A DNA stretch of 60,584 bases from Steroidobacteraceae bacterium (lineage in GTDB: Bacteria > Pseudomonadota > Gammaproteobacteria > Steroidobacterales > Steroidobacteraceae): the NCBI GenBank assembly GCA_029266835.1, contig JAQSWD010000040.1:1-60584 (forward strand). Direction: 5' to 3'. Made by a program: the position numbers and the translations under genes. Numbering within the stretch: position 1 is the first letter of the stretch; each line of letters begins with the position of its first letter. Below the pieces are notes generated by a model that made no database searches, was not told the DNA's origin, and saw only the letters and a program-made list of their open reading frames with translations. This document shows, in pieces, positions 42,688 to 53,448 of the stretch.

Positions 42688-45323
42688 ATGGTTATGACGG
42701 AAATCATGAAGCTCGAAGACCTCGATCCCATCGAGACCCGCGAGTGGATCGAATCGATCGACTCGGTACTGAAGACGCAGGGCGCTGAGCGCGCGCATTA
42801 CCTGCTCGAGCAGCTCATCGACCATACGCGCCGCTCGGGCGCGTACCTGCCGTTCCGTCCGAACACCGCCTACCTCAATACCATCACGCCCGGCCAGGAG
42901 CCCTCGTATCCCGGCAACCGCGAGATGGAAAAACGCATCGAGGCCTGCATCCGCTGGAATGCGCTGGCCATGGTGCTGAACGCCAACAAGCTGTCCAGCG
43001 AATACGGCGGGCATCTATCTACTTACTCGTCCGCGGCCACCTTGTACGAAGTGGGTTTCAATCATTTCTGGCGGGCCACGTCCGACAAGCATCCCGGCGA
43101 CATGGTGTTCGTGCAGGGTCACGCCTCGCCCGGCATCTACGCGCGAGCCTTCCTCGAAGGCCGTCTCAGCGAAGATCAGCTCAAGCATTTCCGCCAGGAA
43201 GCCAGCGGCAACGGCCTGTCGTCGTATCCGCACCCCTGGCTCATGCCCGACTTCTGGCAGTTCCCCACCGTGTCGATGGGTCTTGGCCCCATGATGGCCA
43301 TCTACCAGGCGCGTTTTCAGCGATACATGGAAAACCGCGGCATGGTGCCGGCCAGCGACCGCAAGGTCTGGGCCTTCCTCGGCGACGGCGAGATGGACGA
43401 GCCGGAGAGCATGGGCGCGCTCACGCTGCCGGTGCGCGAGAAGCTCGACAACCTGGTGGGCCGGTGCGCGGCAACGGCAAGATCATCCAGGAACTCGAGG
43501 CCGCATTCATGGGCGCGGGCTGGAACGTCATCAAGGTGGTCTGGGGTTCGCGCTGGGATCCGCTGCTGGCGCGCGACACCAATGGCCTGCTGCGCAAGGT
43601 CATGGAAGAGTGCGTTGACGGCGAGTACCAGAACTTCAAGGCCAAGGGTGGCGCGTACACGCGCGAGAATTTCTTCGGCAAGTACCCCGAGCTCAAGGAG
43701 ATGGTCGCCAACATGTCGGACGACGACATCTGGCGCCTGAACCGTGGCGGCCATGACGCGCTCAAGGTGCACGCGGCCTATGCGGCGGCCATGGCTCACA
43801 AGGGCCAGCCCACCGTCATCCTCGCCAAGACCGTGAAGGGTTTTGGTCTCGGCAAGGCCGCCGAAGGCCAGATGGTGGCCCATCAGCAGAAGAAGCTCGA
43901 CGAGGAAGCGCTGCGCGCCGTGCGCGACCGTTTCAACATCCCGCTCACCGACGAGCAGGTGGGCAAGCTGTCGCTGGTCAAGCCGGCCGATGACGCGCCG
44001 GAGATGAAATACCTGCACGAGCGGCGCCAGGCTCTCGGGGGCTACCTACCGGCACGCATGAACAAGGCCGCCAGGCTGGTGATTCCGGAGTTGTCCTCGT
44101 TCGGCGCCATGCTCGAGGGCACGGGCGACCGCGAGATCAGCACCACCATGGCGTTCGTGCGCATCCTGACGCAGTTGCTCAAGGACAAGAATATCGGCAA
44201 GAACGTGGTGCCCATCGTCCCCGACGAGGCGCGCACCTTCGGCATGGAAGGCCTGTTCCGCCAGATCGGCATCTACAGCTCGGCGGGGCAGCTGTATTCG
44301 CCGGTCGATTCCGACCAGCTGATGTTCTACAAGGAAGACAAGAAGGGCCAGATGCTCGAAGAGGGCATCAACGAAGCGGGCTCCACCTGCTCCTGGATCG
44401 CGGCCGGCACGGCCTACGCGAACCATGGCATCGCGATGATCCCGTTCTACATCTACTACTCGATGTTCGGCTTCCAGCGCGTCGGTGACTTCTACTGGGC
44501 CGCGGGCGACCTGCGCACGCGCGGCTTCCTGCTGGGCGCTACCGCCGGCCGCACGACGCTCGCGGGCGAAGGCCTGCAGCACCAGGACGGCCATTCGCTG
44601 CTGCACGCGGCGACGGTGCCGAACTGCGTGGCCTACGACCCGACTTACGCGTACGAACTCGCCGTCATCATCCATGACGGCCTGCGCCGCATGTATGCGA
44701 ACGACGAGAGCGTCTTCTATTACATCGCGGTGATGAACGAGAATTACGTTCAGCCCGCGCTGCCCAAGGGCGTGGAAGAGGGCATCCTCAAGGGCATGTA
44801 CCTTCTGCAGACGGGAGGCGCCGGCAAGGTGCGCGCCACCTTGTTAGGCAGCGGCACCATCCTGCGCGAAGTGATCGCCGCGGCGGACATTCTCGCCAGG
44901 GACTTCGGCATTCCCTCGGACATCTACTCCTGCCCGAGCTTCTCCGAGCTGCGGCGCGAGGCCATCGAAATCGAGCGCTGGAACCGCCTGCATCCGGGCG
45001 AGCCGGCGAAGACGCCGTACGTGAAGCAGGCTTTGTCCAAGGCCACGGGGCCGTTCATCGCCGCCACCGATTACATGCGCGCCTGGCCCGACATGATCCG
45101 TGAGTGGGTGCCGGGTCGCTTCGTCACCCTGGGCACCGATGGGTTCGGCCGCTCCGACGGGCGCGCGGCGCTGCGTCAGCATTTCGAGGTGGACGCGAAA
45201 AACATTGCGTACGCCGCGCTGACCGCGCTCGCCGAGGAAGGCGCCATCGACAAGGGCACGCTCAAGAGCGCGCTCGCCAAACTTGGCCTCGATGCCAACA
45301 AGATGGATCCGCAGAAAGCATGA
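42688..45323 (+). pseudogene. aceE: Pyruvate dehydrogenase E1 (aceE), disrupted by an internal deletion
   Basis: Homodimeric thiamine-diphosphate E1, normally about 890 residues. The N-terminal part is in one frame up to ALTLPVREKLDNLV, including GDGEMDEPES. After base 43458 the frame fails. The rest continues one frame over from GNGKIIQELEAAF to the end at 45323, with the usual blocks such as GLQHQDGHSLL. By comparison with E. coli AceE, about 34 bases appear lost. They would have encoded about 11 residues, including the NCNLQ stretch whose Asn completes the diphosphate/Mg site. The encoded protein would be inactive. Start may be 42694 rather than 42688. An assembly error is possible. Confidence 0.85.
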
Positions 45324-46957
45324 GCACCGTCGACGTAAGCGTCCCCGACATGGGGAATTTCGATTCGGTGTCCGTCATCGACGTGCTGGTGAAGCCGGGC
45401 GATGCCATCGACATCGACACGCCGCTGGTCACGCTGGAGACCGACAAGGCCACCATGGACGTGCCATCCACCGCCAAGGGTGTGGTGGAGAAGGTGCATG
45501 TCGCCAAGGGTGGCACGGTGTCCACGGGTTCGGTGATCGTGACGGTGAAGACGGAAAGTAGTTCGGCCGCGGCGCCCGCGCCCGCGGCGGCGAAACCGGC
45601 CGCATCAGCACCGGCGCCTGCCGCCGCTCCCGCAGCCCCCGCGGCACCTGCCGCGCCCGGCAGCATCGAGGTGCGCGTGCCTGACATGGGCAGCTTCGAC
45701 TCGGTCTCCGTCATCGACGTGCTGGTCAAGCCGGGCGACACCATCGACTTCGAGTCCCCGTTGGCCACGCTGGAAACCGACAAGGCCACCATGGACGTGC
45801 CATCCACCGCCAAGGGCGTGGTGGAGAAGGTGCACATCGCCAAGGGCGGAAAAGTATCGCCGGGCGCCGTGGTGGTCACTGTGAGGGGTTTCGCGGCGTC
45901 GGCCGCGCCCGCGGCACCGGCCCAACCCGCCCCGGCCGTGGCTAACAAACCTGCCGCGGTGCCCGCACGTCCCACGCTTCCCGCCGGCGTGGCGCAGTCG
46001 CTGCCCGGTCCGCGTGGCTTGCCGGCCATCGACGAAGCCAGCTTCGGTACCGCGCATGCCAGCCCGTCCGTGCGCAAGTTCGCGCGGGAACTGGGCGTGA
46101 ATCTCGGCAGTGTCCGCGGCAGCGGCGAAAAGGGCCGCATCCTGCTCGACGACGTGAAGGCTTTCGTCAAGCTGGTCATGTCCGGTGGTGTGTCGCTGGC
46201 GGCGTCCGCGCCGGCGCTTCCCAAGGCGCATTTCTACGACCCGGCCGCATTCGGTGCGGTGGAAGTCAAACCACTCAACCGTGTGCAGAAGATCTCGGGT
46301 CCGCGCCTGCAGGCCGCCTGGGTCAACATTCCGCACGTCACACAGTTCGATGAATCCGACATCACCGATCTCGAAGCGCTACGCGGCACTCTGAAAGACA
46401 GGGCGGCGGCTGCCGGCGTAAAGGTGACGCCGCTGGCGTTCATCATCCAGGCCGCGGTGCGCGCCATGCGTGAGTTCCCGGTGCTCAACAGCCAGCTCGA
46501 CGAGGCCGGTCAGAACCTCATCTTCAAGAAGTTCTTCAACGTGGGCTTCGCGGCCGACACGCCGAATGGCTTGCTGGTGCCCGTCATCAAGGCGGCCGAC
46601 AAGCTCGACGTGTTCGCGGTGGCCAAGGCGCTGGGCGATCTCAGCGGCAAGGCGCGCGAGGGCAAACTACCCGGCACCGACATGCAGGGCGCGGGCTTCA
46701 CCATCTCCAGCCTCGGCGGCGTGGGTGGGACCATGTTCACGCCCATCATCAACTCGCCTGAAGTCGCCATCCTCGGCGTTTCCAAGAGCGCGATGAAGCC
46801 GGTGTGGGATGGCAAGCAGTTCGCTCCGCGGCTCATGCTGCCGCTGTCGTTCTCGTACGACCATCGCGTCATCGACGGCGCGCAGGGCGCGCGCATCGCG
46901 AAGTTCCTGGCGGATACGCTCGCCAAGCCCCAGGAACTGATCGGGGCGATGTCGTGA
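45320..46957 (+). CDS. aceF: Dihydrolipoyllysine acetyltransferase E2 of pyruvate dehydrogenase
   Basis: A 545-residue E2 core of the pyruvate dehydrogenase complex. Two lipoyl domains (about 2-80 and 115-190) each carry the lipoylated Lys in ETDKATMDVPSTAKG. They are joined by Ala/Pro linkers. A peripheral-subunit-binding domain (about 245-285, ASPSVRKFARELGV) and a catalytic domain (about 315-545) with the active-site His in SYDHRVIDG complete it. The ATG overlaps the aceE stop by 4 bases. It is intact, unlike aceE. Confidence 0.95.
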   Translation: MSTVDVSVPDMGNFDSVSVIDVLVKPGDAIDIDTPLVTLETDKATMDVPSTAKGVVEKVHVAKGGTVSTGSVIVTVKTESSSAAAPAPAAAKPAASAPAPAAAPAAPAAPAAPGSIEVRVPDMGSFDSVSVIDVLVKPGDTIDFESPLATLETDKATMDVPSTAKGVVEKVHIAKGGKVSPGAVVVTVRGFAASAAPAAPAQPAPAVANKPAAVPARPTLPAGVAQSLPGPRGLPAIDEASFGTAHASPSVRKFARELGVNLGSVRGSGEKGRILLDDVKAFVKLVMSGGVSLAASAPALPKAHFYDPAAFGAVEVKPLNRVQKISGPRLQAAWVNIPHVTQFDESDITDLEALRGTLKDRAAAAGVKVTPLAFIIQAAVRAMREFPVLNSQLDEAGQNLIFKKFFNVGFAADTPNGLLVPVIKAADKLDVFAVAKALGDLSGKAREGKLPGTDMQGAGFTISSLGGVGGTMFTPIINSPEVAILGVSKSAMKPVWDGKQFAPRLMLPLSFSYDHRVIDGAQGARIAKFLADTLAKPQELIGAMS

Positions 46958-48759
46958 GCACCATCGATCTGGTAGTGCCGGACCTCGGCAATTTCGATGA
47001 GGTCTCGATCGTCGATGTCCTCGTGAAAGTGGGCGACAAGGTGGAGATCGAGACGCCACTGGTCACCCTGGAAACCGACAAGGCCACCATGGACGTGCCG
47101 TCCACGGCCGTGGGCACCATCACGGAAGTGCTGGTGCAGAAGGGCGGCAAGATCGGCAAAGGCGGGTTGATCGCTCGCGTGGAAGGCAGCGCGGCTGTTC
47201 CGGTGGCTGGCAAATCCGCCGCCGCCGCGCCAGCTCCGGCGCCCGCCAAAGCCACCGCGCCTGCGCCAGCTCCGGCCGCGCCGCGACCCGCTGCGCCGCA
47301 GCCGACCGCACCCCAGCCTTCGCGTCCACTCAAGCCGGATGTGCCGCACGACCGCGAGACCCAGCTACTGGTCCTCGGCGCGGGTCCCGGTGGTTACACG
47401 GCCGCGTTTCGCGCGGCGGATCTCGGCCTCAAGGTCACGCTGATCGAACGCTGGCCCATGCTGGGCGGAGTCTGCCTCAACGTGGGCTGCATTCCCTCCA
47501 AGGCGCTGCTGCACGCGGCCAAGGTCATCGACGAAGTCGGTGAGATGGCGCATCACGGTGTGGAATTCGGCGCGCCGAAGCTCGACCTCGCCAAGCTGCT
47601 GGCCTGGAAGAACAGTGTGGTCAAGAAGCTGGTCGGCGGACTGTCGGTGCTGGCCAAGCAGCGCAAGGTCGAGGTGGTGCAGGGCGTGGGCAAGTTCGCC
47701 AGCCCGCACGTCATGGAAGTCACCGGCGACGATGGCAAGGTGCAGAAGATCCGCTTCGAGCAATGCATCATCGCGGCGGGCTCGGAGCCCATCAAACTAC
47801 CGTTCATCCCCGACGATCCGCGCGTCATCGATTCCACTGGTGCGCTCGAGCTGGGCGGCGTGCCCAAGCGGCTGCTGGTCATCGGCGGCGGCATCATCGG
47901 CCTGGAGATGGCGACGGTGTACGCCTCGCTGGGCGCGAAGCTCAGCGTGGTCGAACTCACCGGCCAGCTCATGCCGGGCGCCGACCCGGACTTGGTGCGT
48001 CCGCTCGAGAAGCGACTCAAGGCGCGCTACGAACAGATCCTGCTGAACACCAAAGTCACGGGCTGTACGGCGAAGCCCGATGGCCTGGCCGTCGACTTCG
48101 AAGACGCCAATGGCAAGCGCACCGATGTCTTCGATCGCGTGCTGGTGGCCGTCGGGCGCAGCGCCAACGGCAAGCGCATCGGCCTCGAGAACGCGGATAT
48201 CGATGTCAGCGACCGGGGCATCATCCCGGTGGACAAGCAGATGCGCACCAATCTGCCGCATGTGTTCGCCATCGGCGATCTCGTGCCCGGCCCCATGCTG
48301 GCGCACAAGGCCATGCACGAAGCCAAGGTGGCGGCGGAAGTCGCGGCGGGGCAGAAGAGCTATTTCGATGCGCGCGTCATTCCGTCGGTGGCGTACACGG
48401 ACCCGGAAGTGGCCTGGGTGGGCCTGACGGAAACGGAGGCGAAGAAGAACAACGTGCCTTACAAGGTGGGCAAGTTCCCCTGGGCCGCCAGCGGCCGTTC
48501 ACTGGCGCTGGGCCGTGACGAGGGCTTCTCCAAACTACTGTTCGACCCGGCCGATCATCGGGTGCTCGGTGGCGGCATGGTGGGCCCGAACGCGGGCGAG
48601 CTGGTGGCCGAGGTGGCGCTGGCCATCGAGATGGGCGCGGATTCGCATGACATCGGCTTGACGATTCACCCGCACCCGACCTTGTCGGAAACGGTGGCGC
48701 TGTCGGCCGAGGTGTTCGAAGGCACCATCACCGACCTGTACATCCCGAAAAGGACTTAG
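46954..48759 (+). CDS. lpdA: Dihydrolipoyl dehydrogenase E3 with N-terminal lipoyl domain
   Basis: A 601-residue E3. Residues 1-80 are a lipoyl domain with the lipoylation site ETDKATMDVPSTAVG. An Ala/Pro linker (about 85-130) leads to the FAD/NAD disulfide oxidoreductase, with GAGPGGYTAAFRAADLG, the redox pair in GGVCLNVGCIPSK and the catalytic HPHPTLSE at the end. GTG 46954 overlaps the aceF stop and keeps the lipoyl domain intact. The extra lipoyl domain is found in the E3 of pyruvate dehydrogenase in several beta- and gammaproteobacteria. Confidence 0.95.
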   Translation: MSTIDLVVPDLGNFDEVSIVDVLVKVGDKVEIETPLVTLETDKATMDVPSTAVGTITEVLVQKGGKIGKGGLIARVEGSAAVPVAGKSAAAAPAPAPAKATAPAPAPAAPRPAAPQPTAPQPSRPLKPDVPHDRETQLLVLGAGPGGYTAAFRAADLGLKVTLIERWPMLGGVCLNVGCIPSKALLHAAKVIDEVGEMAHHGVEFGAPKLDLAKLLAWKNSVVKKLVGGLSVLAKQRKVEVVQGVGKFASPHVMEVTGDDGKVQKIRFEQCIIAAGSEPIKLPFIPDDPRVIDSTGALELGGVPKRLLVIGGGIIGLEMATVYASLGAKLSVVELTGQLMPGADPDLVRPLEKRLKARYEQILLNTKVTGCTAKPDGLAVDFEDANGKRTDVFDRVLVAVGRSANGKRIGLENADIDVSDRGIIPVDKQMRTNLPHVFAIGDLVPGPMLAHKAMHEAKVAAEVAAGQKSYFDARVIPSVAYTDPEVAWVGLTETEAKKNNVPYKVGKFPWAASGRSLALGRDEGFSKLLFDPADHRVLGGGMVGPNAGELVAEVALAIEMGADSHDIGLTIHPHPTLSETVALSAEVFEGTITDLYIPKRT

Positions 48760-48811
48760 TCAGGCGCTGCGCGCCACGTCGGAAAACGGCGCCGAAGCGG
48801 CGCTGTCCGTG

Positions 48812-49549
48812 CTAACTGCTGCTTGGGGTCGCCGCGGTGAGTTCCACCGGCGGCTTGGGGTCGAAGGCGTAGTCGACGATCAGTCGCACGGCCAGCGTGT
48901 CCTCGACGCTTCGGTTGGACACGTCCAGGCACACGGACCGCTGATCTGCGCTCACCGGGTATTCCGCCGTCGCTTCTCCGAGACGCAGGCTGCCCAGAGT
49001 GGGTGAGCTGGCATCACGCTCCTGCCACGGCGATTCGCTTTTCGGGACGCGCGCCTGTATGCGCACGTTGGTGGTGAGCGCGGCCGAGGGGACACTGGCG
49101 CACAGCGAAATGGTCTGCGCCACGCGGTCCGAACAGGTGACCGGGCCGACTTCATCCGGGTGAGCGTCGATGTGACAGGGCGGCAGGTGCGCGAGCGCTT
49201 CCGACGAACCGGTTTCGCCGTGGCGCGCCGCAATGGCGCCGCCGTCGCTGTCTTGATCCCGGGCCGCTTCCGACTGTCGCGCCGCCAAAGCCGCAAACTG
49301 TTCGGCGAACTCGGCTTTCATCGTGGATTTCAAGTCTTCCTTGGCGCTCACGGCCTTGAGCGACGACCAGGCGTAGCCGCCCACCACGCAGCCGATCATC
49401 AGCGCGATGGTGGCCACCAACGAACGCATGCGGTTCTTCTTGGGTTTCGAGCCCTCGGGTGCGCGATTGCGGATCAACTGGAAAATGGCCGTGCCCATGG
49501 TGGCGAGGGCACCAATGATCGCGGCGACGATGGTTTCCGAAAGGCCCAT
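48812..49549 (-). CDS. Hypothetical membrane protein
   Basis: A 245-residue protein of unknown family. Two hydrophobic segments (about 5-24 and 42-62) are separated by a basic stretch (PEGSKPKKNRMR). A coiled-coil-like acidic helix (about 65-100) follows, then a soluble beta-rich domain with four cysteines. The C-terminal part is expected outside the cytoplasm. Convergent with lpdA; the 50-base gap holds a short GC-rich hairpin. Function unknown. Confidence 0.65.
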   Translation of the reverse strand: MGLSETIVAAIIGALATMGTAIFQLIRNRAPEGSKPKKNRMRSLVATIALMIGCVVGGYAWSSLKAVSAKEDLKSTMKAEFAEQFAALAARQSEAARDQDSDGGAIAARHGETGSSEALAHLPPCHIDAHPDEVGPVTCSDRVAQTISLCASVPSAALTTNVRIQARVPKSESPWQERDASSPTLGSLRLGEATAEYPVSADQRSVCLDVSNRSVEDTLAVRLIVDYAFDPKPPVELTAATPSSS

Positions 49550-49668
49550 TCGCGGGTCCCTTTATGTCCAAGGCAAGCTGGTGCCAGTGTAGATCGGGCC
49601 CTTCGCGCCGCAGCGCGGGCGACTCCCCGATTGGGGACTGGGTCACACTTCCGCCCGCAGTGGCGGTT

Positions 49669-50097
49669 TCAGGCCAGGCCGCGCAGCCTCTCCAGATACG
49701 CCATCTCGCTGGGCGGCTTGTTGCCACGCTGCGCTTCCCACAGCTGTTCGGCCAGTGCTTCCAGCATCCGGTGTTCGGCTTCGTGCGCGTCGCCCAGCAG
49801 CTTCGAAAGCTTCGCGTGCACGTCGGAAATGCCATGCGGCCGATTGGTCGACACCTGCTCCCGGATCGCGAGGTGCAGCCCCATGTGCAGCCACGGATTC
49901 AGCTGGCCGGTGCGCGGCGAATAGTTCGCCAGGTCGTTGGCCGCCGACTCGATGATCACGTGATATTCGGGGTGCTCGGAAATCACCGCCACGATCTGCT
50001 TGTCCAGCGGCGTCAGCGTCTGCTGCTGCCGGAACTTGCGCCAGGCGGCGCGATACAGGCCACGCAATTCATCGCGTGAGAGGTTGGCGAACATCAT
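49669..50097 (-). CDS. DUF1841 family protein
   Basis: A 142-residue soluble, mostly helical protein of the DUF1841 family. It has FANLSRDELRGLYRAAWRKF and the NPWLHMGLHLAIREQ block with two conserved histidines. The ATG overlaps the nth stop (TCATGATG), so it is translated after nth. The family is common in beta/gammaproteobacteria and uncharacterised. Confidence 0.85.
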   Translation of the reverse strand: MMFANLSRDELRGLYRAAWRKFRQQQTLTPLDKQIVAVISEHPEYHVIIESAANDLANYSPRTGQLNPWLHMGLHLAIREQVSTNRPHGISDVHAKLSKLLGDAHEAEHRMLEALAEQLWEAQRGNKPPSEMAYLERLRGLA

Positions 50098-50774
50098 GAG
50101 GCTTTTTCCATCTTCTTCGCGTGAGCGGACTTTGCGGCCATTACTTTTCGACGAGGGGGCCATTCGCACAGGTCATTGATGACGCAACGCCAGCATTCGG
50201 GCCTGAGCGCCTTGCAGACGTAGCGACCATGCAGGATGAGCCAGTGATGAGCATCGTGAGCGAATTCCCCGGGCGTGAACCTGACCAGCGCATCCTCCAC
50301 AGCCCGCGGAGTTTCCCCGACCGCGATACGAGTCCGGTTGGCGACGCGGAAGATGTGCGTGTCGACGGCTATTGTCGGCTCTCCGAAGATTGTGTTGAGG
50401 ACGACGTTCGCAGTTTTGCGTCCGACTCCGGGCAGAGCTTCCAGACCTTCGCGATTCCGCGGCACTTCGCCTGCGTGCTCGTCGGCAATCGCCGACGCGG
50501 TGGCGATGATGTTCTTCGCCTTGGCCTGCCACAGCCCGATGGTGCGGATGTAGCCCGCCAGTTCTTCCACGCCGAGATCGGCGATGGCCCGCGGCGTGCG
50601 GGCGACGGGGAAGAGCTTACGGGTAACCGCATTCACGCTCTTGTCCGTGGCCTGCGCCGAGAGGATCACCGCCACCAGCAATTCGAACGGCGTGGTGTAT
50701 TCGAGTTCCGTGGTGGGCTTCGGATTGGCGGCCCGCAGGCGTTCGTAAATCTCGCGTCGTTTGGCCGGGTTCAT
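50094..50774 (-). CDS. nth: Endonuclease III
   Basis: A 226-residue DNA glycosylase/AP-lyase that removes oxidised pyrimidines. The helix-hairpin-helix has [15 protein letters not shown] with the catalytic Lys, and VDTHIFRV holds the catalytic Asp. The C-terminal 4Fe-4S loop follows C-x6-C-x2-C-x5-C ([19 protein letters not shown]). The ATG overlaps the rsxB stop by 3 bases, and the genes metG, rsxB, nth and DUF1841 form one unit. Confidence 0.95.
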   Translation of the reverse strand: MNPAKRREIYERLRAANPKPTTELEYTTPFELLVAVILSAQATDKSVNAVTRKLFPVARTPRAIADLGVEELAGYIRTIGLWQAKAKNIIATASAIADEHAGEVPRNREGLEALPGVGRKTANVVLNTIFGEPTIAVDTHIFRVANRTRIAVGETPRAVEDALVRFTPGEFAHDAHHWLILHGRYVCKALRPECWRCVINDLCEWPPRRKVMAAKSAHAKKMEKAS

Positions 50775-51328
50775 GCCGGCGGACCCTTGAAGGAGCGCGC
50801 GCCACGTTTCTTGTCAGCCAGGGTCGCGGCTTTTTCCGCCGCGCGTCGCACGATGCGTTCATTGCGCGCGAGGAAACGCTGGCGGCTCTGCGCCGCATCC
50901 GGAAGCCGCAGCGACGGCAACGGGCTGGCGAGCAGTGGAATCATGCTGATGCAGTCCACGGGGCAGGGCGCGACGCACAGTTCGCAGCCCGTGCAGACGT
51001 CGGTGATGACGGTGTGCATGCGCTGGCGCGCGCCCACGATGGCATCGACCGGGCAGGGCGGCAGGCACTTGGTGCAGCCGATGCAGCGATCCTCGTCTAT
51101 GAAGGCGACGGTGGGCGCGTGTTCGAGGCCGTTGTCCTTGTTCAACGGCTCGACTGCGTGGCCGGTAAGCGCCGCCAGCGCGATGATGGTTTCCGTGCCG
51201 CCGGGCGGGCACTGGTTGATGGGCGCCGCGCCGCTGGCCATGGCCCCGGCGTAGTCACGGCAACTCGGATAACCGCAGCGAGTGCACTGCGTCTGGGGCA
51301 GCAGTGCGTCCAGCGCAGCCGCATCCAT
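50771..51328 (-). CDS. rsxB: RsxB/RnfB-type ferredoxin, soluble form
   Basis: A 185-residue iron-sulfur protein. A four-Cys domain near the N-terminus ([18 protein letters not shown]) precedes two ferredoxin clusters ([15 protein letters not shown] and [15 protein letters not shown]), followed by a basic tail. The E. coli RsxB N-terminal membrane helix is absent, and no other rnf/rsx gene is present. ATG 51328 is the first codon after the metG stop. Context next to nth and metG suggests a stand-alone electron carrier, not part of the Rnf complex. Confidence 0.85.
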   Translation of the reverse strand: MDAAALDALLPQTQCTRCGYPSCRDYAGAMASGAAPINQCPPGGTETIIALAALTGHAVEPLNKDNGLEHAPTVAFIDEDRCIGCTKCLPPCPVDAIVGARQRMHTVITDVCTGCELCVAPCPVDCISMIPLLASPLPSLRLPDAAQSRQRFLARNERIVRRAAEKAATLADKKRGARSFKGPPA

Positions 51329-51339
51329 GTCGCCGCGCC

Positions 51340-53382
51340 TCAGGTGACTTTCATTCCCGGCTGCGCGCCGGCATCGGGCGACAGCAGGAATACTTCGGGG
51401 CCCTCGTCGCCGCTCGCGCACAACACCATGCCCTGCGACACGCCGAAGCGCATCTTGCGCGGCTCGAGGTTGGCGATCATCACCACCTGGCGGCCGACGA
51501 GTTTCGCCGGGTCATAGGCCGAGCGGATGCCCGAGAACACATTGCGCTGCTCGGTGCCAAGATCGAGCGTGAGCTGCAGTAGTTTGTCCGAGCCTTCGAC
51601 CAACGTGGCGTTCAGCACGGTGGCCACGCGCAGGTCGAGCTTGGCGAAGTCGTTGATGGTCGCGTTGCCGGTGGCATTCGCAACGGTGGCTGCGGGGGTA
51701 TTCACTGCTTTGGCCTTCTTGTCTGTTCCGGCGGGCGTTGCCACTGGCGCATTCGCCGGTTCGACGAGCTGCGCGACCACCTTGGGATCCAGTCGGGTCG
51801 CCAGTGGTTCGTAGGCATTGATCGGATGATCGAACAGCGGCGTATCCACGGAATCCCAGTCCGCGAACGAGATGTTCAGGAATTTGCCGGCCTTCTCGGC
51901 CATCTGCGGCAGCACGGGCGCGAGATAACTCATCAGCACGCGGAACAGGTTGATGCCCTGCGTGCACACCGCCTGCACCTCGGCCGCCCTGGCCGGATCC
52001 TTGGCCAGTGCCCAGGGCTTGGCATTGTCCACGTACTGATTCGCGCGGTCGGCCAGGCCCATGATGCCGCGCAGCGCCGCGGAGTAGTCACGGCCATCGT
52101 AGAGCTCGGCGATGGTCAGGCGCAGCGCGGCGAATTCCGCGTACAGCTGCGGGTCGGGTAGTTGGGCGGCGAGCTTGCCTCCGCCGCGCGCGATGAAGCC
52201 CGCGCAGCGGCTGGCGATGTTCACCAGCTTGCCGACGATGTCGGAATTCACGCGCGCGACGAAATCATCCAGCGACAGATCGATGTCTTCGACGGCGGCG
52301 TTCAGTTTGGTGGCGAAGTAGAAGCGCAGCGGCTCGGCCGGCAGCAGCGAGAGATACCGGCTGGCCGAGATGAAGGTGCCGCGCGACTTCGACATCTTCG
52401 CGCCATTCACCGTGAGAAAGCCGTGCACGAACACGGCCGTGGGCTTGCGGCAGCCCGAGCCATGCAGCACCGCCGGCCAGAACAGGTTGTGGAAGTAGCT
52501 GATGTCCTTGCCGATGAAGTGGTACAGCTCCGCCTTGCTGTCGGCCGCCAGGTACTCGTCGTAGTTCAGGCCGCGCTTTTCGCACAGCGCCTTGAAGCTG
52601 CCCAGGTAACCGATGGGCGCGTCGAACCAGACATAGAAATATTTGCCAGGCGCGCCGGGGATCTCGAAGCCGAAATACGGTGCATCGCGCGAGATGTCCC
52701 AGTCCTGCAGGCCGGCCTTGAACCACTCGTCGAGCTTCGCCCGCACTTCCTCCTGCCGCGCGCCGCCGCCCTCGAGCCACTGGCGCAGCATGTCGGTGAA
52801 GTCCCCGAGCTTGAAGAAGTAGTGCTCCGACTCGCGCCACACCGGCGTGCTTTTCGAGATCGTCGAGATGGGGTTGATCAGCTTGTCGGGCGTGTAGGTG
52901 GACCCGCAGTTCTCGCAGGAGTCGCCATACTGATCCGCCATGTGACAGACCGGACACTCGCCCTTCACGTAGCGATCGGGCAGGAACATGCCGGCCTGTT
53001 CGTCATAGGCCTGGCGCACGCTGCGCGTGGTGATGTGTCCCTTGGCCTTGAGCTTGAGGTACAGGTCGGCCGTTATCGCCTGGTTCTCGGGCGAATGCGT
53101 GGAATGAAAATGATCGTGACCGATCAGGAAGCCTTGGTAGTCCGCGACGTGCTCGGCCGCCACCTTCCTGATGAGCTCCTCGGGTGACACACCCTCACTC
53201 TGGGCCTTGATCATCACCGGCGTGCCGTGGCAATCCTCCGCGCACACGTAGATGCAGTCATGACCCTGCATGCGCTGGAAGCGCACCCAGATGTCGGTCT
53301 GAACCGCTTCGATGATGTGGCCGAGGTGCAGCGCGCCGTTGGCGTAGGGCAGGGCGCTGGTGACGAGGATCTTGCGAGTCAT
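51340..53382 (-). CDS. metG: Methionyl-tRNA synthetase
   Basis: A 680-residue class I synthetase. HIGH is in [12 protein letters not shown], and KMSKS is in [12 protein letters not shown] zinc knuckle has [17 protein letters not shown]. An Ala/Thr-rich linker (about 545-575) leads to a C-terminal tRNA-binding (OB-fold) domain from about residue 580 with [15 protein letters not shown]. Complete and of normal length. First gene of the metG-rsxB-nth-DUF1841 unit. Confidence 0.97.
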   Translation of the reverse strand: MTRKILVTSALPYANGALHLGHIIEAVQTDIWVRFQRMQGHDCIYVCAEDCHGTPVMIKAQSEGVSPEELIRKVAAEHVADYQGFLIGHDHFHSTHSPENQAITADLYLKLKAKGHITTRSVRQAYDEQAGMFLPDRYVKGECPVCHMADQYGDSCENCGSTYTPDKLINPISTISKSTPVWRESEHYFFKLGDFTDMLRQWLEGGGARQEEVRAKLDEWFKAGLQDWDISRDAPYFGFEIPGAPGKYFYVWFDAPIGYLGSFKALCEKRGLNYDEYLAADSKAELYHFIGKDISYFHNLFWPAVLHGSGCRKPTAVFVHGFLTVNGAKMSKSRGTFISASRYLSLLPAEPLRFYFATKLNAAVEDIDLSLDDFVARVNSDIVGKLVNIASRCAGFIARGGGKLAAQLPDPQLYAEFAALRLTIAELYDGRDYSAALRGIMGLADRANQYVDNAKPWALAKDPARAAEVQAVCTQGINLFRVLMSYLAPVLPQMAEKAGKFLNISFADWDSVDTPLFDHPINAYEPLATRLDPKVVAQLVEPANAPVATPAGTDKKAKAVNTPAATVANATGNATINDFAKLDLRVATVLNATLVEGSDKLLQLTLDLGTEQRNVFSGIRSAYDPAKLVGRQVVMIANLEPRKMRFGVSQGMVLCASGDEGPEVFLLSPDAGAQPGMKVT

Positions 53383-53448
53383 GAAACTTGCGGGTTGTTG
53401 GCGAGTCTGCGGGGGCCCGCAAGTATAGGCCCTGCAAAGATTTTCTGG

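Noticed and set aside
48760-48811. Short GC-rich hairpin after lpdA as a terminator
   Set aside because: The stem is only about 5-6 bp and no T-run follows.
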